A stretch of DNA of 64,000 bases from Phymorhynchus buccinoides (Eukaryota > Mollusca > Gastropoda > Neogastropoda > Raphitomidae), in contig CM065710.1 of the NCBI GenBank assembly GCA_017654935.2, positions 22,807,643-22,871,642 of the forward strand. Reading direction: 5' to 3'. Below the pieces are notes generated by a model, which saw only the letters and a program-made list of their open reading frames with translations, did no database searches and had not been told where the DNA came from. Positions 1-23,376 of this stretch are shown one piece after another; position 1 is the stretch's first letter, and each line of letters starts with the position of its first letter. Position numbers and translations under genes: made by a program.

Positions 1-371
1 CATACTCATTTTGTTCAATAAAAAGTACAATAAATTGCAGTAAAAACTATGCCAGCAGTGCGTGCATGCTTACAGTTACACTGTAAAACAAAGTGTACAA
101 TGTAGTACATTCATAAATCCAGTGCTTTATTTGACACACTGAGTAGAACATTAAAAATGAATAAAGTCGCCAGAATTGAGTGATCGCCTCTACGGTTGTT
201 TAACATACAAGTATCAATACCATCCACTTAGCAGTTATGGGCAGTCATCACTTGACAATTCAATATCATTCTTTGTTAACAAATAATTAATGGAAAGACT
301 GAAACCACACAGTTGAGCTTCATCCGCTTGACACTGACAGATGCGATTCTGAGAGTGTTGCTCTAATTTCA

Positions 372-476
372 TGACCAACACTGGTGGCGCGCCTCTGGCT
401 GCGACGTGCTCTCTAGGTGGAAGCAACCCAAATTTCACAGAGATGCCTCTGTGACTATAAAGTACCTAATACCTAA
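372..476 (-). mobile_element. Dispersed SINE core, copy 1
   Basis: Complement of GTGAAATTCGGGTTGCTCCC and GAGAGCGCGTCGCAGCCA; also at 34310-34380 and 46255-46325. The core recalls the conserved domain described for mollusc/metazoan MetaSINEs; I cannot confirm this without alignment. Confidence 0.6.
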
Positions 477-1124
477 CACTGCAGGTGTCTGTAGTCTGAT
501 TAACGCCAGGACATCATTATGAAAAGAAGCGTAAAAGTACAGCCCTGTCACATAGTCTCAGACTAATAAGGAACTCTATAGCATCATCAGCATCATTGTC
601 ATCTGCCTCATTTTCATAATTCATCAAAAAGAAAAAAATGCCTCAAAATCTGTGCTCTTGCATACCCTGCTCTCATGGTGACATCACTCGGTTTCGATTT
701 CTAATCCAGTTTATACCCTTGGTACGTTCTGGTCAAAGTCATGGGGATCAGTATGTTCTGGAGAGCTGTTGATGGACGAACGTGGTGGCACCTTCGGAGG
801 AGGACCTCACTCGCACTGGCTCCGCGTCTAAGACATTGTCGTAGGGGGCTTAGTAGGTGGTGTCCTGCGTATGTTGGCTCAGAACAGGCTCCACTGAACT
901 CCACCGAAGTGACTAGCAGCCGTGCAGTGTCTCTTCTGGTGGTTGCCTCCTAACACAGATTCACTCCCCTTGGACTGATTATTTCGGATTCCGTGACCTA
1001 AATAAGCCAGGGTGTGGCTGCGAGTTGGGATTTGGAATGGGCAGCGTGGGAGCAATGCCACTGTACGGCCCAGAACATGGGACAACAAAAAAACAAAAAA
1101 CTGGAAACGAGCTAACTCTAAAAC
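477..1124. other. Unique-looking non-coding DNA
   Basis: No gene or repeat recognised here. It could be 3' flank or 3' UTR of the zinc-finger gene. Confidence 0.5.
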
Positions 1125-1427
1125 ATGTACCACAAAAATGGGATAATTCACAATATTTTTTGGGACACAATTTAAACCTTATGGTAAAACTTTTGAGTAC
1201 ATGTACCACAAAAATGGGATAATTCTACATTTTTGGGGACACAATTTAATCCTACTTATGGCAAAACTTTTGAGTACATGTACCACAAAAATGGGATAAT
1301 TTAGCAATTTGGGGGGACACAATTTAATTCTTATGGCAAAATATTTGAGTACATGTACCACAAAAATGGGATAATTCACAATATTTTTGGGGACACAATT
1401 TAATCCTTCTTATGGCAAAACGTTTGT
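1125..1427 (+). repeat. 77-bp tandem repeat, 4 copies
   Basis: Unit starts ATGTACCACAAAAATGGGAT and contains GGGGACACAATTTAATCCTT. Confidence 0.92.
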
Positions 1428-1735
1428 CTTTACTCTCAAAGTATCAGTTATCTCAGTAAAATTTCAGTTTTGACTTGCCAGACTTCTGCCGTTTTAGTCT
1501 TTAAAAAACTGAATAAACTGATTATTACGATACCAAAACACACAATAACAAGCAACCTAAACCAGCATATTTCTCTCAATTCTAATGACAATCAATGATG
1601 AATGATTTACAGCCATATTGCACACACGTACACAAACAGGCATAAACAAAGCTTTCTATAATTTCTCGTTAACAGTAGACGACCCTTTATTCATCTGTGC
1701 CCTTCTCTCTATCATCTACAACGATCCTCCAGGTG

Positions 1736-2191
1736 CAGTGGAACCTCCCTTATAAGACTCCCTCCCACGTAAGACCTACTTCTCTGAGACATTGCCCTTC
1801 TTTGTAAGTATTAAAACTACCTCCCTACAAGACCCCTCCCTTATAAGACCATTTCCCCCTGTGGGGATACCGTTTTTTTGTGTACAAATAGTTCCCCCAC
1901 CTTCTGGAAGTTCTGTGCTTGTAACTTCCTCTAATTCTGTCATTCTCTTTGACTCGACCTTTTCCCTTTGCTTACTGTCATCTGCTATCTTTCTACATTC
2001 TGCCTTTTTTCTATAAATTCTTACAAAGATTTCTTCAGCCGAAGTCGGACATGCTGGGCCTACCTATTTCTTAGGCGCATAACGGCAGCATGACGCATCT
2101 ACGCTCATATGACAGAAAACTGTCTGAGCGAACGAAGAAGAAGAAGACATGTTGGATGATTTTTGAAGGTCTTACGAGGGAGGTTCTACTG
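1736..2191 (-). mobile_element. pogo/Tigger-like MITE copy A, interrupted by a SINE
   Basis: TIR CAGTGGAACCTCCCTTATAA at the left; the right end is TTACGAGGGAGGTTCTACTG, then TA. Compared with copy B (2302-2470) it is reversed and carries ~300 extra bases (about 1855-2150) that match the GAA-tailed SINE. Confidence 0.82.
1855..2150 (+). mobile_element. GAA-tailed SINE-like element, copy 1 (full)
   Basis: Body from GTGGGGATACCG through GTTCCCCCACCTTCTGGAAG and AGCCGAAGTCGGACATGC to a final (GAA)n tail. Shared with 8235-8440, 9318-9530 and 45518-45832. I see no clear pol III boxes, so SINE is a provisional label. Confidence 0.7.
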
Positions 2192-2301
2192 TACTGTATA
2201 ATGTATAGAGGTCAACACTGTTGGATTTTGTAGTTTGCTGAAAATAAGAAACTATTACATAAGCGGTCAACACTGTTGATGTTTGTTCTCGGATAGTAAT
2301 A

Positions 2302-2470
2302 CAGTGGAACCTCCATTATAAGACCTTAAACAATCATCCAAAATTAGGTCTTATAAGGGAGGGGTCTTATAGGGAGGTATTTTAATTCTTACAAAGAAGG
2401 GCAATGTCAGAGAAGGTCTTATGTGGGAGGGAGTCTTATAATGGGAGGTCTTATAAGGGAGGTTCCACTG
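2302..2470 (+). mobile_element. pogo/Tigger-like MITE copy B
   Basis: 169 bp, TIR CAGTGGAACCTCC...GGAGGTTCCACTG with TA on both sides (2300-2301, 2471-2472). Multiple internal TTATAAGAC/GTCTTATAA blocks form sub-repeats. The start resembles pogo/Tigger termini. Confidence 0.85.
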
Positions 2471-2649
2471 TAGTAAAATACAATGTGATGTCAACATCGG
2501 TGTTCATTCTGACACACATGTGTGCCTCTATGAAGCTCAAATCTCCCAACAGACGCATAGAATTCAGGACAATGCATCCATACAAAAAAGTAGCAAATTT
2601 CCACCTGATGCTTAGGTGTTTTTTAAGTTAAAAAATTATACAGAGACCC

Positions 2650-4515
2650 CCTGATATAACCAGGTGACCCTATAGACGTCTAGAGGCATCTTGTGTGCAC
2701 TGATTCTGACCCCTGATATAACCAGGTGACCCTATAGACGTCTAGAGGCATGTTGTGTGCACTGATTCTGACCCCTGATATAACCAGGTGACCCTATAGA
2801 CGTCTAGAGGCATCTTCTGTGCACTGATTCTGACCCCTGATATAACCAGGTGACCCTATAGACGTCTAGAGGCATCTTCTGTGCACTGATTCTGACCCCT
2901 GATATAACCAGGTGACCCTACAGACGTCTAGAGGCATCTTCTGTGCACTGATTCTGACCCCTGATATAACCAGGTGACCCTATAGACGTCTAGAGGCATC
3001 TTCTGTGCACTGATTCTGACCCCTGATATAACCAGGTGACCCTATAGACGTCTAGAGGCATCTTGTGTGCACTGATTCTGACCCCTGATATAACCAGGTG
3101 ACCCTATAGACGTCTAGAGGCATCTTCTGTGCACTGATTCTGACCCCTGATATAACCAGGTGACCCTATAGACGTCTAGAGGCATCTTCTGTGCACTGAT
3201 TCTGACCCCTGATATAACCAGGTGACCCTATAGACGTCTAGAGGCATCTTCTGTGCACTGATTCTGACCCCTTGATATAACCAGGTGACCCTATAGACGT
3301 CTAGAGGCATCTTCTGTGCACTGATTCTGACCCCTGATATAACCAGGTGACCCTATAGACGTCTAGAGGCATCTTCTGTGCACTGATTCTGACCCCTTGA
3401 TATAACCAGGTGACCCTATAGACGTCTAGAGGCATCTTCTGTGCACCGATTCTGACCCCTGATATAACCAGGTGACCCTATAGACGTCTAGAGGCATCTT
3501 CTGTGCACTGATTCTGACCCCTGATATAACCAGGTGACCCTATAGACGTCTAGAGGCATCTTCTGTGCACTGATTCTGACCCCTGATATAACCAGGTGAC
3601 CCTATAGACGTCTAGAGGCATCTTCTGTGCACTGATTCTGACCCCTGATATAACCAGGTGACCCTATAGACGTCTAGAGGCATCTTCTGTGCACTGATTC
3701 TGACCCCTTGATATAATCAGGTGACCCTATAGACGTCTAGAGGCATCTTCTGTGCACCGATTCTGACCCCTGATATAACCAGGTGACCCTATAGACGTCT
3801 AGAGGCATCTTCTGTGCACTGATTCTGACCCCTGATATAACCAGGTGACCCTATAGACGTCTAGAGGCATCTTCTGTGCACTGATTCTGACCCCTGATAT
3901 AACCAGGTGACCCTATAGACGTCTAGAGGCATCTTCTGTGCACTGATTCTGACCCCTGATATAACCAGGTGACCCTATAGACGTCTAGAGGCATCTTCTG
4001 TGCACTGATTCTGACCCCTTGATATAACCAGGTGACCCTATAGACGTCTAGAGGCATCTTCTGTGCACTGATTCTGACCCCTGATATAACCAGGTGACCC
4101 TATAGACGTCTAGAGGCATCTTCTGTGCACTGATTCTGACCCCTTGATATAATCAGGTGACCCTATAGACGTCTAGAGGCATCTTCTGTGCACCGATTCT
4201 GACCCCTGATATAACCAGGTGACCCTATAGACGTCTAGAGGCATCTTTTGTGCACTGATTCTGACCCCTGATATAACCAGGTGACCCTATAGACGTCTAG
4301 AGGCATCTTCTGTGCACAGATTCTGACCCCTGATATAACCAGGTGACCCTATAGACGTCTAGAGGCATCTTTTGTGCACCGATTCTGACCATTTGATATA
4401 ACCAGGTGACCCTATAGACGTCTAGAGGCATCTTTTGTGCACCGATTCTGACCATTTGATATAACCAGGTGACCCTATAGACGTCTAGAGGCATCTTTTG
4501 TGCACCGATTCTGAC
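2650..4515 (+). repeat. 62-bp satellite, ~30 copies
   Basis: Unit TGATATAACCAGGTGACCCT... with the palindrome TAGACGTCTA. Copies are ~95-99% alike; small variants (CTTGAT/CTGAT, GTGCACC/GTGCACT) recur in blocks, which points to local multi-unit duplication. The last three units are the most diverged. It lies ~130 bp beyond the zinc-finger stop and may be in its 3' UTR. Single related segments lie at 44590-44690, 45005-45095 and 46505-46610. Confidence 0.95.
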
Positions 4516-4645
4516 GCTCTGAGTTCAAAGATAGAATTAGCACTACAACACTTAGTTTTTGTTGTCTGACAGAAACAGTCAAGTATAATGTGAAAGGTAA
4601 AAACCAAAATCAAAGGAATTTGTCCTCTTTATGTTCCGGCTATTG

Positions 4646-15595
<10,950 letters not shown>

Positions 15596-15640
15596 GATGA
15601 TTGCAGACGTGGAGGTCACTGTGATGTCAGAGTTCAGAGG

Positions 15641-15670
15641 TCAGGGGTTGCTGGGGAGGGGAGCGGACAT
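15641..15670 (-). promoter_or_regulatory. Upstream ORF in the zinc-finger 5' UTR
   Basis: ATG at 15670, nine codons, TGA at 15643-15641, 45 bp ahead of the main start and in the same frame. It could lower translation of the main ORF; that is inference. Confidence 0.4.
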
Positions 15671-15713
15671 TCTGGTGTTCCACCGTTTTTCACCTGAGAA
15701 CAGAGAACTAAGA

Positions 15714-16025
15714 TGAAGGTGATTAAATAACAACTATTCTAAAACAGACAGTATAAAATCAAATTATTAGCATGAAGGTGACTAGATTAGATGAAAACTA
15801 TTCTAAAACAGACAGTATAAAATCAATTTATTAGCATGAAGGTGATTAGATTAGATAAAAACTATTCTAAAACAGACAGTATAAAATCAATTGATCAGTA
15901 TGAAGGTGATTGGATAAAATCTATTATAAAACACAGTATAAAGTCAGTTTATCGGTATGAAGGTGAATAGAATAGATAAAAACTATAATAACTATTCTAA
16001 AACAGACAGTATAAAATCAATATAT
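15714..16025 (+). repeat. ~63-bp tandem repeat, 5 copies, beside exon 1 acceptor
   Basis: Unit includes ACTATTCTAAAACAGACAGT and ATAAAATCAA; begins ~20 bp upstream (minus strand) of the acceptor of exon 1. Confidence 0.9.
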
Positions 16026-16199
16026 CGGCATACCATTAGTTTCACTGTGTACCTTTGGCACAAAGTTAGCATAGCACAGCTTTGGCAATATATGGTAGGC
16101 TCGACAGCCTTCTGCCTGCTACGTTAGTCACCGTAAGTTAGTGTGTAGTTTCTTTATTTTTGATCCATTATCTCTTGTACTAAAGGTGCTGCGTTTGAT

Positions 16200-16620
16200 A
16201 ATAAGGCATAGTTTCCTATTTGATGTCTATATTTCTTTGGAACTTCTTTCCAGAGTACATGTATTTGTCTAAATTATTGTTGAAGCTACTGAGTGTCCCT
16301 GAGCTGGGTAAACAAATCCAAATATCAATAATCCTGTTAGCAAATAAGTGTTGGTAGAGATTACTTTTAACAAATGGTTTAGAAAGTTTCAATTGATGAC
16401 CTCCAGTGGTGGAACTGTTAAGTATAAAAAGGTTGTTAGTAGTTTTATTATCATAGGAATTATGCAATATTTCAAATGTCGCAAATCATGTATCCGCAGA
16501 TACTAAGATATTCTAGACTAGGTAGCTTAAACAGTTTTAGCCTTTCTTTATAGCCGTAGTTTGCAAAACCAATTATCTGTTTTGAAAATCTTTTTTGCAC
16601 ATTAAAAAAACAACTCAATC
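16200..16620 (-). pseudogene. CR1 LINE C-terminal fragment
   Basis: Minus-strand translation with one frame break gives the usual CR1 end: Lys-Gln-Ile-Ile-Gly...Tyr-Lys-Glu-Arg-Leu-Lys...Leu-Pro-Ser-Leu-Glu-Tyr, then Leu-His-Asn-Ser-Tyr-Asp and Phe-Ala-Asn-Arg-Ile-Ile-Asp-Ile-Trp. It is related to the LINE at 18867-22709. Confidence 0.75.
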
Positions 16621-17779
16621 GCATCCTTCCACTAAATAAATGTGATATGTAACATCATCGTTGAGGAAGAATTGCCTAATAAATTGTATGCTGAAAAAAT
16701 ACAAAGCTGTCAGCTTGACGAATTCACTTCAATTAGGGAAGTTGTTGTTCTTGATGTCATACCCTGGCTAAAAGACTCCAGGGATCATCGCAACAGCTGA
16801 AACGCTTGAACACTATGGTACAAATGCACCAGCTAGGGATGAAAACATTACGGTGTGACTGTTTTTGATTACCCCGCCACGTGGGCAGCCACACCCCGAC
16901 GGAGGATTTTGGAGACTGATGATGTTATGCTAGGAGCTTGTCATGGCTAAAGACAATCCCCCCGCATAACTATGCAGAGCATAACAACATTTTGATGTAG
17001 CCTTGGTGTTCTAGCCTATGTCAATTGGTCTGAGACAGCCTTTTAAACTTAGCCAAGGCGACAAGGGAAGTAAATATGTGTGCACACCATAATTTGGTCA
17101 TTTCTGAACTCACTTCGCTCCCCTAGACAATGTGTACGCATCTGTTCTTTTGGTGTGTATTTATATTTTCCATTGAAATCTTGTAGCATGTCATTTAAGT
17201 AACCACAGAGTGCTTTTATTTTACTAATGTTCTTTTTGTACTTTAAAAACAAAAATTGATGATTTGTTTTTTATTTCAATACTTTACGTTGTTTTCCTAT
17301 CTTGTCATTGTCAAGCACATAGAGCGTTTTCAATTGATTATTGCGCCGTATAAATAAAATAATTATTATCATTATTTATCCTTGCGCTTGTAGTAGTTTG
17401 TAGCGGGGAAACTGATTTATGTAAAAAGTCTTTCTATAAAAAGTCTTTCTATAAAAATAAGTCTGAACTGCCATTTCCCTATTTCTATACCTGAAGTAAA
17501 AACCTGTAATCCCCTTTCATTTCTTGTTTTGTTCATGCCTGTTTTGTTTGTGTGCATGGCTGGAGGGATTTGTTGAGATTTCTTAATAATTCAAAAGCAT
17601 GTGATTTCCAGGTTTGCAGCTTAGTTTAATGGCTGCAATGTGATTGAGTTAACCGCATTTATTCCCATAAGAAATAATTCATTGATTGAGAGAGTTCATA
17701 CTGCTATGCCACAGGTCTGCTATGCCACTGCCCGATCTCTCTGTTGCACAAAGAAAAACTTTCTTTAGCGTTTGTGTTC
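16621..17779. other. Non-coding, mostly unrecognised
   Basis: AT-rich; a LINE-like tail (GCGCCGTATAAATAAAATAA) near 17340. Nothing else supported. Confidence 0.5.
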
Positions 17780-17846
17780 TCTCTCTCTGAGTCTCTCTCT
17801 CTCTCTCTCTCTAACCCTAAGCTAGTTTATGTATACACACAAACCC

Positions 17847-17903
<57 letters not shown>

Positions 17904-17920
17904 CCAACACACACACACAC
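17780..17920 (+). repeat. (CT)n and (CA)n microsatellites
   Basis: CT run near 17785-17812, CA runs 17846-17900 and 17908-17921. Confidence 0.95.
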
Positions 17921-18159
17921 ATGTATTGTATGTATGCCAAAGAAGATTTTTACAGCAGAGGCCAGGCTGTGGCATATCTTTTAAATGTTAGAGCTTCTCT
18001 TTCTGGATCTGGTTCTTGATCTGGTTACAGTGCGTTGAAGAGCCTATGAAGCAGAAGGCTATGAACTCAATGGAAACTGGGAGAGCGCATTTAGAGTCGG
18101 GATTTTTTTTTTTTTAAATGATCTTTTTTGTACTGTCTAGTGGAATTGACAATCCATGG

Positions 18160-18775
18160 AAGTTGACCCTAGGCCTTTATTTCACAGTATCCAGGCTGGA
18201 CCACTCCGGCTAGCGAAGCGCTCACAGGGGATGAACTCCGACCGGCACAGCTCCTGCCCTTCATTTACCACTACTTTGACCTATGGCCCCTAATTCCCTA
18301 CCTTAGTCTCCTTTAGCAGGCCCCGGAGGTGTACCGCCTGGTGCTGATGCTGCTGTGCTGGCGGGGCCTGCTGAGATGGAGGCGTCGGTTAGTTGATTCC
18401 ATTTTACTGCAGTTCTTACTGTATGGCTGGGACGAATCTGAAATCCTCTGGAATTACAAACTGCCCGTCTCTGGATGATGTAGTAAGTCCTCGGGTGGTA
18501 AGGCTGGGATCAGGCCTTCAGCGATCTTGTGCAACAGACTGAGACGCTGTTGTTTGCGGCGTTATTCCAGTGTTGGGAGGCTTAAGTCTTCCAGCATCTT
18601 GGTCACATATCCAGGGCTTCTGGACTTGTAGTCCTTCGTGATGAAGCGTGCTGCTTGCCTCTGGATGCGCTCTAGCCTGGTGACATCCTGCTTGCTGTAT
18701 GAGTCCCACACAGTCGTCGCATATTCAAGTCTGGATCTCACTAATGCGATGAAGGCTCTTTGGGGGCAAAACATG
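18160..18775 (-). pseudogene. LINE 3' fragment with 3' UTR
   Basis: Minus strand 18774..18480 encodes RSRLEYATTVWDSYSKQD... and RIQRQAARF, followed by an in-frame stop (18567) and more homologous residues (KQQRLSLLHKIAEG). The adjoining sequence 18210-18290 matches 26040-26105, the 3' UTR of the LINE at 26108. Confidence 0.75.
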
Positions 18776-18866
18776 TGGTGTTGGGAAGGGGGATGGGAGG
18801 ATGGGAGGGGAGAAGGAAGGAAATTGACTGCACAACCACTCTTGTGGAAATGTACATAATGTAAAT

Positions 18867-21598
18867 ATGTTTACAAGGGCAAATGGTGCTGATGACCAAA
18901 GCCATATAAAATGTATGTATACTAACTCTGACAGCTTGATAAACAAGTTAAGTGAACTGGAATTTCTAATTGATGAAAAAGATTTTGACTTAATAGCAGT
19001 AACAGAGGTTTTACCCAAGAATCCAGGTACTGACATTGTTGACTTTGCTATGAAGGGCTATAACTGTACTACTGTGAAGGAAGGAAGGGGGGTAAGTCTT
19101 TTTGTAAAGGAGGGGTTTGAGATAGATTCACTGGGTAAGTACAAGAGCTTGTTCTCCCCAAGCATAGTATGCAAGGTAACATCACCAGAGAAAGAAACTT
19201 TTATTTGTGTTCTTGTGTACAGATCACCAAACAGTTCGAGGGAACAAAATGACAAATTAAACCAACTTATCAATGCAGTGGCGGGGGATTTTAAAGATAA
19301 AGAAATTGTTTTACTCGGGGATTTTAACTATCCAGAGATAGACTGGGCTCATGAAATAGGCAAGAGAGGATATGAGCATTCATCTACTAAGTTCTTAGAG
19401 ACAGTCCATCAAAATTACTTGTTCCAGAAAGTCAAAGAACCAACACACCACAGAGTCTTACAGCAGCCTAATATACTGGACCTTATTTTAACAAACCAAG
19501 ATAACCTTGTGTCAGATATTGACTACTTACCACCTTTGGGAAAGAGCCATCATTCAGTTTTATGTTTTAACTTACATTTTGTAAAAAAAAAAAGATTTAC
19601 TACTGCTACTACTAAATATTTAGTCAATAAGGGAAAATATGACAGCATGAGAGAGTTTGTGGGATCTGTCAACTGGTCCAGCACTTTAAAGGATGAATGT
19701 ACTGTGGATGAGTGTTGGGAGATTGTGAGTCGGATAATTGTGGAAGCTTGTGACAAATTTATACCAAAAATTAAGGTATCCCAAATGGGTACCCGCAGAA
19801 AGGACCCTCTTCCAGCATCTATCCTTGATAAGATAAGAAAGAAAAGGAAAGCGTTCAAAACCTATAAAAAATACCCGACCAAGGAAAATTGGGACTTTTA
19901 TGCCAGGGCCCGAAACCAGGTTAGACAAGCTACCAGAAAGCATGTAAAGGAAAGAGAATCTCTTTTGGCTCAGGAAGCCAAAAATAATCCTAAAGTATTT
20001 TTTAAATATGTATCTGACAAGACTAAACCTAGAGAACAAATTTCAAAATTAAGGCAAAAAGATGGGACTTATACTGAAACAGATATGGATAAGGCAATAG
20101 TCTTAAATGAGTTTTTTGGTAGTGTTTTTATAACAGACCCAGCAAATAGTTTGCCAAATTTTAAAGCAAGTTATAATTCAGTGATTAACTCAGTCACAAT
20201 TGGTCAGGAGCAAATGCTTAAAGCACTACAGTCCTTAAAAATAGATAAATCACCTGGACCTGACGAAATACATCCTAGAGTCCTCAGGGAGTTGTCTAGC
20301 CAGTTGGCATGGCCTCTAACATTTTTATTTAATAAATCTGTACTAGTAGGCAAATTACCTACTAGCTGGAAAGTAGCTCAAGTTACACCAATATTTAAAA
20401 AGGGCGATAAGAGTAGTCCTGGGAACTACCGCCCAGTGAGCCTTACCTCCATCGTTTGTAAACTTTTTGAAGGTTTTATCCGTGACGCACTGTGTGATCA
20501 TTTAATTGAGAATGATATTTTATCTAAAGACCAATTTGGTTTTACCCGGGGACGATCTTGTGTCACACAGCTGTTAGTCACCTTGGGAGACTGGATAGGC
20601 TCCCTGGAGGAAGGTAGGCCAGTGGACGCCGTTTACCTAGATTTTCAGAAGGCGTTCGATACTGTTTCACATTCCAAACTTATTTTGAAGCTGGCGGGTT
20701 ATGGCGTGGGCGGAAGACTGTTGGGGTGGATCAGGGATTTTTTGAGCGAGCGCACACAATATGTAACTATAAATGGATTTAGTTCTAAAAAGGTAGATGT
20801 CACTAGTGGGGTCCCACAGGGTAGTGTCCTGGGTCCCACTTTATTCCTGTACTTTATAAATGATTTACCAACTTATGTAGACTGTAATATGAAGATCTTT
20901 GCTGATGACACTAAGGCATACAATAATGTAGAAAACAATGATGAATCAAGAAAAAGAGTTCAAATGTGCATTGATAACTTAGTTACATGGGCTGATACTT
21001 GGCTCATGAAATTTAATAGTCAAAAGTGTAAGGTTATGCACCTCGGTAAAAATAATCCCAAGCATACATATTATATGAAAGATAATGAAGATAAACGGGT
21101 GCTGGAACCTACAGATGTTGAGAAAGATCTTGGGGTGTTTGTGGACCCGGGCTTGACTTTCGAACCTCACATAAATAATATTGTATTAAAAGCCAACAGG
21201 ATGTCTGGTCTGCTTGTTAGCATTATTACTAACAAATCAAAAGTTATAATGATTCCTTTATTTAAGGCTTTGGTGAGACCTATGTTAGAGTATGGAAATC
21301 CTGTATGGTATCCACATTTGAGAAAACACATTGATATGCTAGAGGGAGTTCAGAGGAGGTTTACAAAAAAGATTGTTGGTACAAATGATATGACCTATGA
21401 GGAAAGACTTATTTATCTGCGGATACCTAGCCTAGAGTATAGAAGGCTCAGGGGTGATATAATAATAATAATAATAATAATGAATATTTAGGGCGCTTAA
21501 TCTTAACAAAAGCCCTAAGCGCTTACAATCATGATAAAAACAATACTAACAAAATGAAAAGCTGGACAACACACAAAACACTCACACGAACTTAAGGT

Positions 21599-21648
<50 letters not shown>

Positions 21649-22709
21649 AACAAAACACACACACACACGCACGCACACGCACACACACACATGACTCAAC
21701 GGATAACCTTTGCAGGAGGAGGATGAGAAAGATTATGTTTTGAAGAGAGTTGTTTTGAGGGAGGACTTGAAAGAAGAGAGGCTGTTTGAGGTTCGGAGTG
21801 CAGAAGGGAGGCCATTCCAGGAGGAGGGAGCTTGGAAAGAAAAAGAACGTTCGCCAAGAGTTCTGGCACGGAAACGGGGGATCTGCAGAACGTGAGTGTC
21901 AGAGGAGGAGCGAAGCAGTCTAGTGGGAGTATAAATCGATAGAAGATCAGAGAGATATGATGGGGCCAAACCATTCAGCGACTTGTAACATAATAGAGAG
22001 AGTTTATACTCTATGCGCTTTTCAACAGGGAGCCAGTGGAGAGATTGAAGCAAAGGAGAAACATGAGAGGTCCTCGGGCATTTCAGGACGAGGCGAGCAG
22101 CATTATTTTGGACTTTCTGCAATTTAATCAGGAGATTTTGTGGGCAGCCAGCAAGGAGAGAATTACAGTAATCAAGTCTTGAAAGAACAAAGGCAGAAAT
22201 GAGGGTTTTGGTGGCTTCTTCAGACAGAAGATGACGTACAGAACTGATGCGCCGAAGCTCCAAATAGCAAGCACGGCAGACAGAAGAAATTTGACTTTGA
22301 AAAGAGAGTGTCTGGTCCAGTACAACGCCTAGATTGCGCACGGTAGTAGAGGTCTGAATGAGAGAGTTTCCAAGTTGGACAGAAGTAGGGACAGAGATTG
22401 TAGACATGAGCCTTTTTGATAGAATGAAAATCAGTTGAAGTTTATAAAATATGTCATTTATACGATTATTCCACTACTAACAGCCTACTAACTCTTTGTG
22501 AGGGTGATAGAACCCGTGGCCATAACTTTAAGCTGTACAAAAAAGATACTAACACCAGACTAGCACAAAACTTTTTTACTAATAGAGTAATAAATGCATG
22601 GAATAACCTTCCCGATGAAGCAGTTAATGCAAAGTCATTAAATTCATTCAAAAATATCATAGACAAGTTTTTCCAAAACAAAATGTATTCAGTTAATATA
22701 CAGATTTAA
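18867..22709 (+). mobile_element. CR1-type LINE ORF2, split by another LINE
   Basis: The ATG at 18867 opens 864 codons to 21458; the same protein resumes at 22437 (Glu-Val-Tyr-Lys-Ile...) and ends at TAA 22707-22709. The endonuclease has GDFN at residues ~151-154; the expected SDH motif near 230 reads SHHS. Reverse transcriptase motifs are YLDFQKAFD (~590) and FADD (678-681). The gap 21459-22436 is an inserted reversed LINE. ORF1 and the 5' UTR are missing; the 5' end abuts a LINE fragment near 18775. Confidence 0.9.
21459..22436 (-). mobile_element. 5'-truncated CR1/L2-group LINE inserted in the LINE above
   Basis: The minus strand encodes 225 residues of the LINE C-terminus (22407..21733) with the pattern LDYCNSLLAG, LQKVQNNAARLV, SLHWLPV and APSSWNGLP. 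The 3' tail at the left edge has an ATT/AAT microsatellite and a ~50-bp motif (CTAAGCGC...) that also occurs near 10790-10850. A (CA)n run at 21604-21690 lies in its 3' UTR. Confidence 0.87.
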
Positions 22710-23081
22710 AGGAATAAAACACAGATGCCTTAGTAGTCATCAGTGAATGAAGCCAAACCAAATAAAAATCAAAAAACATATTTAGAGGGCAAAAGGCTAA
22801 ACAAAATAGCCTATAGTGCCATTTATGCTATGCTATGCTATGCTATGCTATGTCTAGTGTGGCACATGCACTTACAGTGTAAAGTTAGTTAAGTTACACT
22901 TGTGAAAAATTCTGCCAAATTTTTTTCAGATTAGTTCAGTGGTTTAGGCGCTATGATGTGGCACACAATTCGGTCACATACGCACGCACACACACACACA
23001 CACACAGCAGGAAACGCACAAACCTCACCCATTCTAAACTAGTCCCGTTCTTATAGAACTGGGACTACAAAAACAATACTT

Positions 23082-23150
23082 CTTCTTCTTCTTCTTCTTC
23101 GCCTTAGGCAGCCAACTTCATCACGCTGAAGATTCTGCTGCACTTTCCTT
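23082..23150 (-). repeat. Short GAA-tailed dispersed repeat, copy 1
   Basis: (CTT)n followed by CCTTAGGCAGCCAACTTCA and ACGCTGAAG; the same stretch occurs at 60769-60835. Confidence 0.6.
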
Positions 23151-23376
23151 CTACAATTCAATCACAATGGACATATCCTTCTTCTCCTAGTTCTTGCGAT
23201 CAACTTCTACTTAGTATTTTATTTACACTTTTGCTGGTAGTTTTGACTTTTGCCACTTTACAGTTCTGTAGACGTTTACTTAGTAAACGTACGCACTAAT
23301 CATCTATTCTACAAAACACTGACAGTACTTGTCGCAGCCAAAAAGTGTCGCAATCAAAAGTGTAGCTCGTGCAATT

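Noticed and set aside
2650..4515. Regularly spaced repeats resembling a CRISPR array
   Set aside because: Units are contiguous with no unique spacers, and the genome is eukaryotic.
19550..20039. Minus-strand frames inside the LINE
   Set aside because: Antisense of the endonuclease-RT ORF without recognisable domains.
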